From NCBI RefSeq assembly GCF_019334725.1, contig NZ_CP079818.1:310001-374000 (forward strand): a DNA stretch of 64,000 bases, given 5' to 3'. Each line of letters starts with the position of its first letter. Position 1 is the stretch's first letter. A program made the translations under genes and the position numbers. Source of the DNA: Neisseria perflava. GTDB taxonomy: Bacteria > Pseudomonadota > Gammaproteobacteria > Burkholderiales > Neisseriaceae. Shown in pieces: positions 50,915 through 58,794 of this stretch. Below the pieces are notes generated by a model. The model saw only the letters and a program-made list of their open reading frames with translations, was not told the origin of the DNA and did not search any database.

Positions 50915-52447
50915 ATGTTCAGCTTCTTCCGTCGCAAGAAAAAACAGGAAACTCCGGCTCCTGAGGAGGCTCAAGTTCAGGAAACTGCAGCAAAAGTAGA
51001 ATCTGAAGTTGCTCAAGTAGTTGAAAATATTAAAGAAGATGCCGAATCTTTAGCAGAAAGCGTCAAAGGGCATGTTGAATCAGTTGTCGAATTGGCTGTT
51101 GAAACCGTTAGCGAAACCGTCGAGCAGGTTCGAGAAGCTTTAACCGAAACGCCGTCTGAAACAGTTGAGAAAGTAGAAGAACACGTTGAAGCGGCAAAAG
51201 AAGCGGCCGTTGAAACCGTCAGCGAGGCTGTTGATCAGGTAAAGGAAACTGTTGCCGAGATGCCGTCTGAAGTGGCCGAGGTTGCTGAAGAAGTAGCGGA
51301 ACAGGCTGAAGCGGTAAAAGAAGCGGCCGTTGAAACCGTCAACGAGGCTGTTGAGCAGGTAAAGGAAACTGTTGCCGAAATGCCGTCTGAAGTGGCCGAG
51401 GCTGCTGAGGAAGCAGTAGAACAGGCCGAAGCGGTAAAAGAAGAAGCTGTTGAGGCAGTTAGCGAAGCTGTTGAGCAAGTTCAAGAAGCCGTTGCGGAAA
51501 CACCGGTTGAAGCTCCTGCTCCGGCAGAAGAACACAAGCTCAGTTGGGCTGCGCGTTTGAAACAAGGCTTGACCAAATCACGCGACAAAATGGCAAAATC
51601 GTTGGCCGGCGTGTTCGGCGGCGGACAGATCGACGAGGATCTGTACGAAGAGCTGGAAACCGTGCTGATTACCAGCGATATGGGCATGGAAGCCACCGAA
51701 TACTTGATGAAAGACGTGCGCGACCGTGTCAGCCTCAAAGGCCTCAAAGACGGCAACGAATTGCGCGGCGCGCTGAAGGATGCGTTGTACGACTTGATTA
51801 AGCCTCTGGAGAAACCTTTGGTCTTGCCGGAAACCAAGGAGCCTTTCGTGATTATGCTTGCCGGTATCAACGGCGCAGGCAAAACCACTTCTATCGGCAA
51901 ACTGGCTAAATATTTCCAAGCCCAGGGAAAATCTGTATTGCTGGCGGCAGGCGATACTTTCCGTGCCGCCGCGCGTGAGCAGCTTCAGGCTTGGGGTGAG
52001 CGCAATAATGTGACCGTGATTTCGCAAACTACGGGCGATTCCGCTGCCGTTTGCTTCGATGCCGTCCAAGCCGCGAAAGCGCGTGGGATCGATATCGTGC
52101 TGGCCGATACTGCCGGCCGCCTGCCGACGCAGCTTCATTTGATGGAAGAAATCAAAAAAGTGAAACGCGTGTTGCAAAAAGCCATGCCTGATGCGCCACA
52201 TGAAATCATCGTCGTGCTTGATGCCAACATCGGTCAAAACGCTGTCAACCAAGTGAAAGCCTTTGATGAAGCACTGGGTCTGACCGGCCTGATCGTGACC
52301 AAGCTAGACGGTACGGCCAAAGGCGGTATCCTTGCCGCGCTTGCCTCTGACCGCCCTGTTCCTGTCCGCTACATCGGCGTAGGCGAAGGCATCGACGATT
52401 TGCGTCCGTTTAATGCCAAAGCGTTCGTAGATGCCCTATTGGATTAA
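50915..52447 (+). CDS. ftsY: Signal recognition particle receptor FtsY
   Basis: FtsY docks SRP-ribosome complexes at the membrane; the gonococcal homologue is also called PilA. The 510 aa have a long acidic A domain (about 1-205) made of Glu/Val/Ala-rich repeats, including three 40-residue units. The NG GTPase domain follows: GINGAGKTTSIGKLAKYF (about 313-330), DTFRAAAREQL, DTAGRLPTQLHLM and TKLDGTAKGG. AAAAGGAAAATTTA precedes the ATG. Confidence 0.96.
   Translation: MFSFFRRKKKQETPAPEEAQVQETAAKVESEVAQVVENIKEDAESLAESVKGHVESVVELAVETVSETVEQVREALTETPSETVEKVEEHVEAAKEAAVETVSEAVDQVKETVAEMPSEVAEVAEEVAEQAEAVKEAAVETVNEAVEQVKETVAEMPSEVAEAAEEAVEQAEAVKEEAVEAVSEAVEQVQEAVAETPVEAPAPAEEHKLSWAARLKQGLTKSRDKMAKSLAGVFGGGQIDEDLYEELETVLITSDMGMEATEYLMKDVRDRVSLKGLKDGNELRGALKDALYDLIKPLEKPLVLPETKEPFVIMLAGINGAGKTTSIGKLAKYFQAQGKSVLLAAGDTFRAAAREQLQAWGERNNVTVISQTTGDSAAVCFDAVQAAKARGIDIVLADTAGRLPTQLHLMEEIKKVKRVLQKAMPDAPHEIIVVLDANIGQNAVNQVKAFDEALGLTGLIVTKLDGTAKGGILAALASDRPVPVRYIGVGEGIDDLRPFNAKAFVDALLD
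51188..51511 (+). repeat. Tandem 120-bp repeats in ftsY
   Basis: Units start at 51188, 51308 and 51428 with GAAGCGGYAAAAGAAG. The first two are full length and nearly identical; the third (about 84 bp) is diverged. Each full unit carries ATGCCGTCTGAA (51260-51271 and 51380-51391), the AT-dialect DUS, read in frame as MPSE. Confidence 0.9.
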
Positions 52448-52547
52448 CAAGGCAGGCTGAGGCTTTGTGAACGCTGTTTGCAGGGTGTTTCATGCACTTT
52501 GAAGGCTCTGTATTAGGTATGGGATACCTAAGCCAAACAGGCTGTTA

Positions 52548-52592
52548 AAAAGGCCGTCTGAAACCTAAAATCAGGTTTCAGACGGCCTTTAT
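52548..52592. terminator. DUS-pair terminator between ftsY and ispA
   Basis: AAAGGCCGTCTGAAACCTAAAATCAGGTTTCAGACGGCCTTT has an extended 15-bp stem and serves convergent genes. Confidence 0.75.
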
Positions 52593-52604
52593 TTATTTGC
52601 AGGT

Positions 52605-53501
52605 TTAGTTTTTCCGTGCGGTAACAAACTCTGCCAGTTGGCGCAGGCGCAGGGCTTTGTCGCTGAATGGCTCGATCAGGGCAACGGCTTCTGCAATCAG
52701 CGTTTCTGCGTAAGTACGCGCGGCCTGCAGGCCCATCAGTTTGACGTAGGTCGGTTTGTCGTTGTCCGAGTCTTTGCCGGCGGTTTTGCCCAAGGTGGCG
52801 GTATCGGCTTCGCAGTCCAATACATCGTCGATCACTTGGAAAGCCAGGCCCAATTTGGCGGCGTAGTGGTCTAAGGTTTGGATTTGCGCCGGTGTTAAGT
52901 CTGGGCAGGAAAGTGCGCCTAAGGCCACGGCCGCGCGGATGAGTGCGCCGGTTTTGAGGCTGTGCATCTGTTCCAATTCGGCCTGATTCATGGCCTTGCC
53001 GACATTGGCAAGGTCGATGGCTTGTCCGCCCGCCATGCCGAGGCTGCCGGATGCCTGGGCCAGTGTGGACAACATGGCAAGCTGGCGTTCGGCAGGCAGG
53101 CCTGTCGGACGGCTCAACACATCAAAGGCTTGGGTTTGCAGCGCATCGCCGACCAAAAGGGCGGTTGCTTCATCGTATTGCACATGGCAGGTCGGTTTGC
53201 CGCGGCGCAGGCTGTCGTTGTCCATCGCCGGCATATCGTCGTGAACCAGCGAATAGACGTGCACCATTTCGATGGCCGCCATCGCCTGCTCGACGGCGTT
53301 TTGGTTTGCTTCGCCCAATTCGGACGCGGCAAGCACCAAGAGCGGGCGCAGCCGTTTGCCGCCGCCGAGGGTAACGTAACGCATGGCTTCATGCAGCGTG
53401 TGCGGCACTTGGCTTTCAGACGGCAAGAAATGTGCCAGCAGCAATTCGGTTTGCGCTTGGGCTTTTTGCTGCCATGTTTTGAGTTCATTCGCCGGGTTCA
53501 A
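52605..53501 (-). CDS. ispA: Farnesyl diphosphate synthase (polyprenyl synthetase)
   Basis: IspA condenses IPP with DMAPP/GPP to farnesyl diphosphate for undecaprenol and quinones. The 298 aa show GGGKRLRPLLVLAA (about 47-60), first Asp-rich motif HDDMPAMDND (about 90), GQAIDL and second motif IDDVLDCEAD. The start ATG (53501) overlaps the xseB end by 17 bp, so the two are translationally coupled, a common arrangement (xseB-ispA). Confidence 0.95.
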   Translation of the reverse strand: MNPANELKTWQQKAQAQTELLLAHFLPSESQVPHTLHEAMRYVTLGGGKRLRPLLVLAASELGEANQNAVEQAMAAIEMVHVYSLVHDDMPAMDNDSLRRGKPTCHVQYDEATALLVGDALQTQAFDVLSRPTGLPAERQLAMLSTLAQASGSLGMAGGQAIDLANVGKAMNQAELEQMHSLKTGALIRAAVALGALSCPDLTPAQIQTLDHYAAKLGLAFQVIDDVLDCEADTATLGKTAGKDSDNDKPTYVKLMGLQAARTYAETLIAEAVALIEPFSDKALRLRQLAEFVTARKN

Positions 53502-53712
53502 GGTTCAACTCCTTCAGTTCGCCGGCATCCAAAACTTGCAGTTTCTGCTCGACTTCCGCTAATTTGGTTTGGCAGTATCTGACCAATTCGTTGCCTTCCT
53601 GATAGGCGGCCAAAGCGTCTTCCAGCGGCATTTCGCTGCTTTGCATGGCCTGAGTCAGGGTTTCGAGGCGGGATAAGGCTTCTTCAAAGGATTGGGGGGC
53701 GTTTTTTTTCAT
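53485..53712 (-). CDS. xseB: Exodeoxyribonuclease VII small subunit
   Basis: XseB binds the large subunit XseA to degrade single-stranded DNA. The start at 53712 gives 75 aa: SFEEALSRLETLTQAMQSSE, then MPLEDALAAYQEGNELVRYC and KLAEVEQKLQVL, the XseB consensus. xseA is not in the window. Its end overlaps ispA. Confidence 0.95.
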   Translation of the reverse strand: MKKNAPQSFEEALSRLETLTQAMQSSEMPLEDALAAYQEGNELVRYCQTKLAEVEQKLQVLDAGELKELNLEPGE

Positions 53713-53762
53713 GGTTTGAAATGATGGGCAGAAAAGGGGAATTGTAGCATTTTTAGATGATG

Positions 53763-53832
53763 AAGGCCGTCTGAACAGGGATGAAAACGAAATCAAAGAT
53801 TTCTGTTTCTTTGTTCAGACGGCCTTTTTTTC
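53763..53832. terminator. Long DUS-pair hairpin between the RNase gene and xseB
   Basis: AAGGCCGTCTGAACA and its inverse are about 40 nt apart, with TTTTTTT after the right arm. It lies 17 bp past the RNase stop codon but reads best on the plus strand. Confidence 0.5.
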
Positions 53833-53848
53833 AAACGAAATAACGTTA

Positions 53849-55705
53849 TCAGCCGGGTAAAACGGCTTTTTGATAGTTGAGCGCGATAAACTGCTTCTCG
53901 GCATCCAGTTCGGTGATTTTGAACAATGCCTGCGATTTTGGCAGTGCGTCAAACGGAATACCGGTCGCGCGCGTTACCAGCGGCAGGCCTTCAATGCGGA
54001 CGAGGTCTTCTTTGAGGATGGTGGCCGTCAGCTCGCTCGTGCCTTGCTGTTGCAGGTATACGAGGCTCCAGTAGGCTTCCATTTGGCGTTGGAAGTCGGC
54101 GTAGGCTGTATAGGCGGCATCAAAGTCGCGCAGTGCGGCGAAAAGCTCGGCATCGCTGTTTTGATACAGTGGCTCGGCAGTATCGTCGATCAGGCTGATC
54201 AGCTGCTTTTGGTTGATGTAGTCGGCGGCGCGGCGCAGCGGCGAGGTAAACCAGCCGTAATGTTGCACGCCCATGCCGATGTGCGGCTCGGATTTGGTGC
54301 TCATGCGTACTTTGCCTGCCGGTTGGACACGGAAAAGGCCGGGCAGCTCGTTTTCGTCCAGCATTTGCGCCCAAGTGCTGTTGGCAAGAATCATCATCTC
54401 GCTGACCAGCGTATCGATGGGCGAACCGCGTTCGCGGCGGACGACGGATACGTTGCCTTCCTCATCCAATTCGATGCTGTAATCGTATTGCGGCGCACGG
54501 TCGGGCTCGTATTTGCCACGCGCTTTTTGCAGGGCGATGGCGAATTGATAGAACCAAATCAGGTCTTGATGGTGGGCGAACATCATTTCGCCCGTTTCGT
54601 CCAAGCCAGTTTTGGCGTTGAAATGCGGCTCGATGGTTTGAATGCGCAGGTTTTCAGCGATGTTGACCGCTTCGATTTTGCAGGTTGGCGCGCCGACGTT
54701 GAACTCGCTGTCCACATCGAAATAAATGCTGATGGAAGGGCGGTATGCGCCTGCATCAAGGCTGAACGCGGCAATCCAGTTTTCGGGCAACATAGTGATT
54801 TTGCCGCCGGGGAAATAGACCGTGCTCAAGCGTTCCATGATGTTTTTTTCCATTTTGTCGCCTTGTTTAATGGCAAGCGACGGCGCGGCGATGTGGATAC
54901 CGACGCGTTTCATGCCATTGCCCAAGTCGGTCAGGCTCAAGGCATCGTCCACTTCGGTAGTCGATTCGTCGTCAATGGAAAAGGCGGTAACGTCAGCCTT
55001 GGGCAAGTCGGGCATTTCAGGAAGCGGAAGGTCGGGGAAGCCTGTTCCTTTGGGGAAATATTTGATTTCAAACCCATCTTGCAGGTATTGGGGAATGGAC
55101 GTAATGCCGCCCGTTTTTTTCGCCAGTTCGTAGGCGGAGATTTTCAGCTCGTCGGCGGCTTTGGTAAAGGCTTTGTAGGTCAGCGATTGCTTGTCGGGCG
55201 CATGTAAGATGGTTTTCAAATCCGCCGCGATTTCAGACGGCATCTCGCCGCGTTTCAAGGCTTCCGCCCAAGCGTCGATTTGCGCGTCTTGCTGTTTTTT
55301 ACGTTCGATGGCGGCAAGCGCTTGTTTTAAGGTTTCTTCCGGTGCGGCTTTGAACACGCCTTTGGCTTTTTTGTAGAAATACATCGGCGCGGCGTAAAGC
55401 GCAATCAAAGTCGCCGCCAGCTCGGTTTTGGTCGGCGCATGGCCGTAATATTCTTCGGCGATGGCTTCGGCGGTAAATTCCTCTTCACCGCATACTTCCC
55501 ACAATAAATCGGTGTCGATGTCCGCCGCCTGTGCCTGCGCGTTCTCCAAAAATGCCGCCATATCGCCGTCAAACTCGGCAAAGACATTGTTTGCCTTCAC
55601 TTTGGTGCGTTTGCCGTGTTGGGTATCGACTTGGTAGGTGGCGTCGTTTTTTTGGACGATGGAGGCAACTTTGAATTGGCCGGACTCTTCGTAAAAGATA
55701 TTCAT
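53849..55705 (-). CDS. RNase II-family exoribonuclease (RNB domain)
   Basis: A 618-aa 3'-5' exoribonuclease with RNB catalytic domain: AFSIDDESTTEVDDALSL (about 243-260, metal-binding Asp cluster), RVGIHIAAPSLAI and ERLSTVYFPGGKITMLP. A C-terminal S1-like beta segment may bind RNA. An unusual Glu/Ala-rich N-terminal region replaces the cold-shock domains of RNase R, so it is nearer RNase II. An AT-dialect DUS (near 55235) is translated. Confidence 0.9.
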   Translation of the reverse strand: MNIFYEESGQFKVASIVQKNDATYQVDTQHGKRTKVKANNVFAEFDGDMAAFLENAQAQAADIDTDLLWEVCGEEEFTAEAIAEEYYGHAPTKTELAATLIALYAAPMYFYKKAKGVFKAAPEETLKQALAAIERKKQQDAQIDAWAEALKRGEMPSEIAADLKTILHAPDKQSLTYKAFTKAADELKISAYELAKKTGGITSIPQYLQDGFEIKYFPKGTGFPDLPLPEMPDLPKADVTAFSIDDESTTEVDDALSLTDLGNGMKRVGIHIAAPSLAIKQGDKMEKNIMERLSTVYFPGGKITMLPENWIAAFSLDAGAYRPSISIYFDVDSEFNVGAPTCKIEAVNIAENLRIQTIEPHFNAKTGLDETGEMMFAHHQDLIWFYQFAIALQKARGKYEPDRAPQYDYSIELDEEGNVSVVRRERGSPIDTLVSEMMILANSTWAQMLDENELPGLFRVQPAGKVRMSTKSEPHIGMGVQHYGWFTSPLRRAADYINQKQLISLIDDTAEPLYQNSDAELFAALRDFDAAYTAYADFQRQMEAYWSLVYLQQQGTSELTATILKEDLVRIEGLPLVTRATGIPFDALPKSQALFKITELDAEKQFIALNYQKAVLPG

Positions 55706-55761
55706 TTTTTTAGGATTTTATGATTTGTAGGAAACGCGTGATTTTAGCAGATTTGCACGAG

Positions 55762-55798
55762 AAAGGCCGTCTGAAAAACATACTTTCAGACGGCCTGT
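55762..55798 (-). terminator. DUS-pair terminator of the patatin-like gene
   Basis: AAAGGCCGTCTGAAAAACATACTTTCAGACGGCCTG lies 15 bp past the stop. Confidence 0.65.
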
Positions 55799-55813
55799 TC
55801 AAACGGCGGATGA

Positions 55814-56734
55814 TTAATACTGGTATGCTGCCAGTTTGCGTTTGATTTCAGGCAGCGCGGCGCGAGCGGCCTGTTCGCCCAATTGGATGGCGCGTTGTTT
55901 TTGGTCGAAGCCACCAACCGAACCCAGCTCCAAAACCTGCGGTTTGATGACCACATTGGCTTGTCCCAATTCTTGGTGCAACGCAGTTTGACTCATTACG
56001 TTGAAGGTTTGGTCAAGATAGGAGAACATGCCTTGGCTGACGTTTTTGGCCGGACGGGCGGAAATATCGACGGCAATGATGAAGTTTGCGCCCATTTTTT
56101 TCGCCGCGCTGACCGGTACGGGCTGCGACAGGCCGCCGTCTACATATTTGCGGTTGCCGATAACGACTGGTTGGAACACGTTCGGAATCGACGCAGAAGC
56201 GCGGACGGCCTGTCCGGCATTGCCGACGTTGAACACCACCGGTTTGCCGCTTTCAAAATCGGTCGCAACGGCGGCAAATTTGATGGGGAACTGCTGCATC
56301 GGACGGTTGCCGACTTTGCGGTTGATGTAGTTTTGCAGTTTTTCGCCTTTGATGAAGCCGCTGGTGGACAAGGTCAAATCCACCAAATCGGTTTTACCCA
56401 AAATTTCTGCTTCCAATTCGAGGCGGTCGGGCGACATTCCCGAAGCGTACATACTGCCGACAATCGAGCCTGCGGATGTACCAGTAACGATTTTTACCGG
56501 AATATTGTTTTCTTTCAAAACCTTAATAATCCCGATATGGGCAAAGCCTTTGGACGCGCCGCCGCCCAAAGCCAGCGCAACCGTGGCTTTCGGTTTGGGT
56601 GCAGTATGCGAAACCGTATTTTGACCCTGCGTAGAAGGTTTGGATTGCGGCGAGTTGCCGCTCGGACAGGCGGCCAATACCAAGACGGACGAAGCGGCTA
56701 AAAACGTTTTGAATGTGGAAAAAAGTTTATTCAT
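55814..56734 (-). CDS. Patatin-like phospholipase family lipoprotein
   Basis: A 306-aa lipoprotein (signal ending LVLAAC, Cys23). The patatin domain has oxyanion loop LALGGGASKGFAHIGIIKVL (about 55-74), nucleophile elbow GTSAGS (about 85-90) and catalytic Asp in YVDGGLSQP (about 193-201). This fold hydrolyses acyl esters; the substrate is unknown. It resembles RssA/YchK-like enzymes, here exported. The 40 residues after the Cys are a low-complexity linker. A DUS-like degenerate sequence lies upstream. Confidence 0.88.
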   Translation of the reverse strand: MNKLFSTFKTFLAASSVLVLAACPSGNSPQSKPSTQGQNTVSHTAPKPKATVALALGGGASKGFAHIGIIKVLKENNIPVKIVTGTSAGSIVGSMYASGMSPDRLELEAEILGKTDLVDLTLSTSGFIKGEKLQNYINRKVGNRPMQQFPIKFAAVATDFESGKPVVFNVGNAGQAVRASASIPNVFQPVVIGNRKYVDGGLSQPVPVSAAKKMGANFIIAVDISARPAKNVSQGMFSYLDQTFNVMSQTALHQELGQANVVIKPQVLELGSVGGFDQKQRAIQLGEQAARAALPEIKRKLAAYQY

Positions 56735-56787
56735 GTTCAGACAGCCTTTAATATGTCGAAAGGGTTATTTTACTCTGAAATTAAGTC

Positions 56788-56825
56788 GAAAGGCCGTCTG
56801 AAATCAGGATTCAGACGGCCTTTTA
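56788..56825 (-). terminator. DUS-pair terminator of the DUF533 gene
   Basis: AAAGGCCGTCTGAAATCAGGATTCAGACGGCCTTTT lies just past the stop codon. Confidence 0.75.
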
Positions 56826-56833
56826 AATCCGGC

Positions 56834-57451
56834 TTAAGCCAATTCGAGCTGTTTTTCCAAGCTTTCGACCAGCTGGTCGTCCAAATTCAAAGCTTGGGAC
56901 AAACGGCTCAGGAACACGATTTCCTTGCGCGACAAGTCCGCGCAGACCAATCGGGCCGCCAGATAAATTTCGGCTGCCAAAGCCTCGTCATTGCCGACCG
57001 AAGCGGCAATTTGCTCGATGGAGGCCGGTTGCGCATATTCCGCCTGCAGCCATGCCGCCGTTTCCGCATCGCTGCCGCTTTCACGCTCAATCGCCGCGCG
57101 TTCCGCATCGTCAATCAGGCCGTCTGAAGCCGCCGCCGCAATCATTGTTTGTAAAATTACACGGCTGTGGTTTTCACCAATCAGGCCGGCAGGTTGGAAC
57201 GCACTTTGCGGCAATTCGTCCTGCTGCTGGTTTTGTTTCCAGTTTTGATAGCCTTTATAAGCCAGAAAACCCAAAGCGGCGACCGAGCCGGCCTTGACCA
57301 GCTTTTTTGCGTTTTTCTTTTTCAACAGCATCGATGCCAAAGCACCCGTCAACGCGCCGCCGCCGAAAGAATTGAGCGGGCTGTCCGCCACCGCTTTGCC
57401 GCCTTTTTGAGTCGCACCCAAAACCTGATTGAGCAACTGACTGAAATCCAT
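56834..57451 (-). CDS. DUF533/TerB-like inner-membrane protein
   Basis: The start at 57451 (MDFSQLLNQVLGATQKGG, after CAGGAGATTTT) gives 205 aa; the longer frame is leader. A Gly-rich stretch and a hydrophobic helix (about 35-60, FGGGALTGALASMLL) precede a C-terminal TerB-like helical domain with AAASDGLIDDAERAAI (about 112-127). It resembles E. coli YebE. Function unknown. It is divergent from rsgA. Confidence 0.88.
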   Translation of the reverse strand: MDFSQLLNQVLGATQKGGKAVADSPLNSFGGGALTGALASMLLKKKNAKKLVKAGSVAALGFLAYKGYQNWKQNQQQDELPQSAFQPAGLIGENHSRVILQTMIAAAASDGLIDDAERAAIERESGSDAETAAWLQAEYAQPASIEQIAASVGNDEALAAEIYLAARLVCADLSRKEIVFLSRLSQALNLDDQLVESLEKQLELA

Positions 57452-57602
57452 AAAAAAATCTCCTGAAAACCAATACATTGCAAATATAGGGCAGAAACAC
57501 CCAAAAACCAAGCCAAAGAAAGTTAAAAGGTGCAAACAAGTTTTCAGACGGCCATAGCTGACTTTCGGTACAATCACACCATTCCAAACAATAAACCCCA
57601 TC

Positions 57603-58469
57603 ATGACCGATACCGCCCAAATCATTACCAGCTATGGCCGCCGCTATATTGTCCGCACCCCTGACGGCCAAACATATGACGCCACCACCCGCAAAAAACG
57701 CGTCGATTTCGCCTGCGGCGACCAAGTCCGTATCAGCCCCATCAACGGCGAACAAGTCGTGATTGAAGACTACCTCCCGCGCGAAAGCCTGCTCTACCGC
57801 CAAGACGCGTGGAAAACCAAACTGATTGCCGCCAACGTTACCCAACTGCTCATCGTAACCGCCGCCAGCCCCTCACCCAGCGAAGCCCTGTTGCAACGTG
57901 CCCTCCTCGCAGCCGAAGCGGCCGGCATTAACACCGTCATCGTCCTCAACAAAGCCGACCTCCCCGAAACCGCCCAATGGCGCGAGAAACTCAAATTCTA
58001 CGAAACCCTCGGCTACTCCGTGGTCGAAACCAACGCATTGGAAAACGCCGACATCCTACGTCCCATTTTAGAAGGGCAAACCAACATCCTGCTCGGACAA
58101 AGCGGCATGGGCAAGTCCACCCTGACCAACGCCCTACTCGGCAACCAAGCCGCCCGAACCGGCGACATTTCCACCGCGCTCGACTCCGGTAAACACACCA
58201 CCACCCACGCCCAACTATACGATTTAAACGCAGAAACCCGACTCATCGATTCCCCCGGCCTGCAAGAATTCGGCCTGCACCATCTCCAAGCCGCCGATTT
58301 ATTACAATACTTCCCCGACCTGCGCCACCTTATCGGCCAATGCCGTTTCCACAACTGTACCCACCGCGCCGAACCAGGCTGCGCCGTCAAAGCCGCTGCC
58401 GAATCAGGCGAAGCCAAACCCGAGCGCATCGAATTTCTGCAACGCGTTACCGATGAATTGTTGAGATAA
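57603..58469 (+). CDS. rsgA: Ribosome small-subunit GTPase RsgA
   Basis: RsgA matures the 30S subunit. The 288-aa circularly permuted GTPase has an N-terminal OB fold, then NKADL (G4) before GQSGMGKSTLTNALLG (G1, about 166-181) and DSPGLQEFG (G3). A C-terminal zinc motif with CRFHNCTHRAEPGC (about 250-263) follows. Length is slightly shorter than in E. coli. The gene's high-C coding strand is noticeable but typical of this host. Confidence 0.95.
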   Translation: MTDTAQIITSYGRRYIVRTPDGQTYDATTRKKRVDFACGDQVRISPINGEQVVIEDYLPRESLLYRQDAWKTKLIAANVTQLLIVTAASPSPSEALLQRALLAAEAAGINTVIVLNKADLPETAQWREKLKFYETLGYSVVETNALENADILRPILEGQTNILLGQSGMGKSTLTNALLGNQAARTGDISTALDSGKHTTTHAQLYDLNAETRLIDSPGLQEFGLHHLQAADLLQYFPDLRHLIGQCRFHNCTHRAEPGCAVKAAAESGEAKPERIEFLQRVTDELLR

Positions 58470-58500
58470 AGATTGAATGGAAATAAGCGTTTGGATAAAT

Positions 58501-58535
58501 AAAAAGGCCGTCTGAAAATTTCAGACGGCCTTTTG
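58501..58535. terminator. DUS-pair terminator between rsgA and the small gene
   Basis: AAAAAGGCCGTCTGAAAATTTCAGACGGCCTTTT has a very short loop and serves convergent genes. Confidence 0.75.
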
Positions 58536-58577
58536 TTGAAGCATAACCAAATTTACCTTTCAACCGGTATCGCTACC

Positions 58578-58772
58578 TTAGCGGGAAAGAGAAGGTGCTT
58601 TTCGCGGCGGATTGATCATGAGAAGAATGGCTTCTTCAATTTTTTTGTCCTCCCGATCATGGAGCTCTACCGGAAACTTCAGACGCAACACTGCAACAAT
58701 AGCGCCAACCGATAAGCCTGCATCATTAAGCAACTCAATTTCTTTAAGTACAGGTGCGGAAAGGTTTAACAT
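58578..58772 (-). CDS. Small protein of unknown function
   Basis: The 64-aa frame (MLNLSAPVLKEIELLNDAGL, then SVGAIVAVLRLKFPVELHDRED) starts after AAGGAGAAACC, a strong ribosome site, 22 bp downstream of metG on the same strand. It has a helical amphipathic pattern and no signal or membrane segment. I recognise no family. Its ribosome site and terminator support it as a real gene, possibly co-transcribed with metG. Confidence 0.65.
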   Translation of the reverse strand: MLNLSAPVLKEIELLNDAGLSVGAIVAVLRLKFPVELHDREDKKIEEAILLMINPPRKAPSLSR

Positions 58773-58794
58773 GGTTTCTCCTTAAGATTTGATA

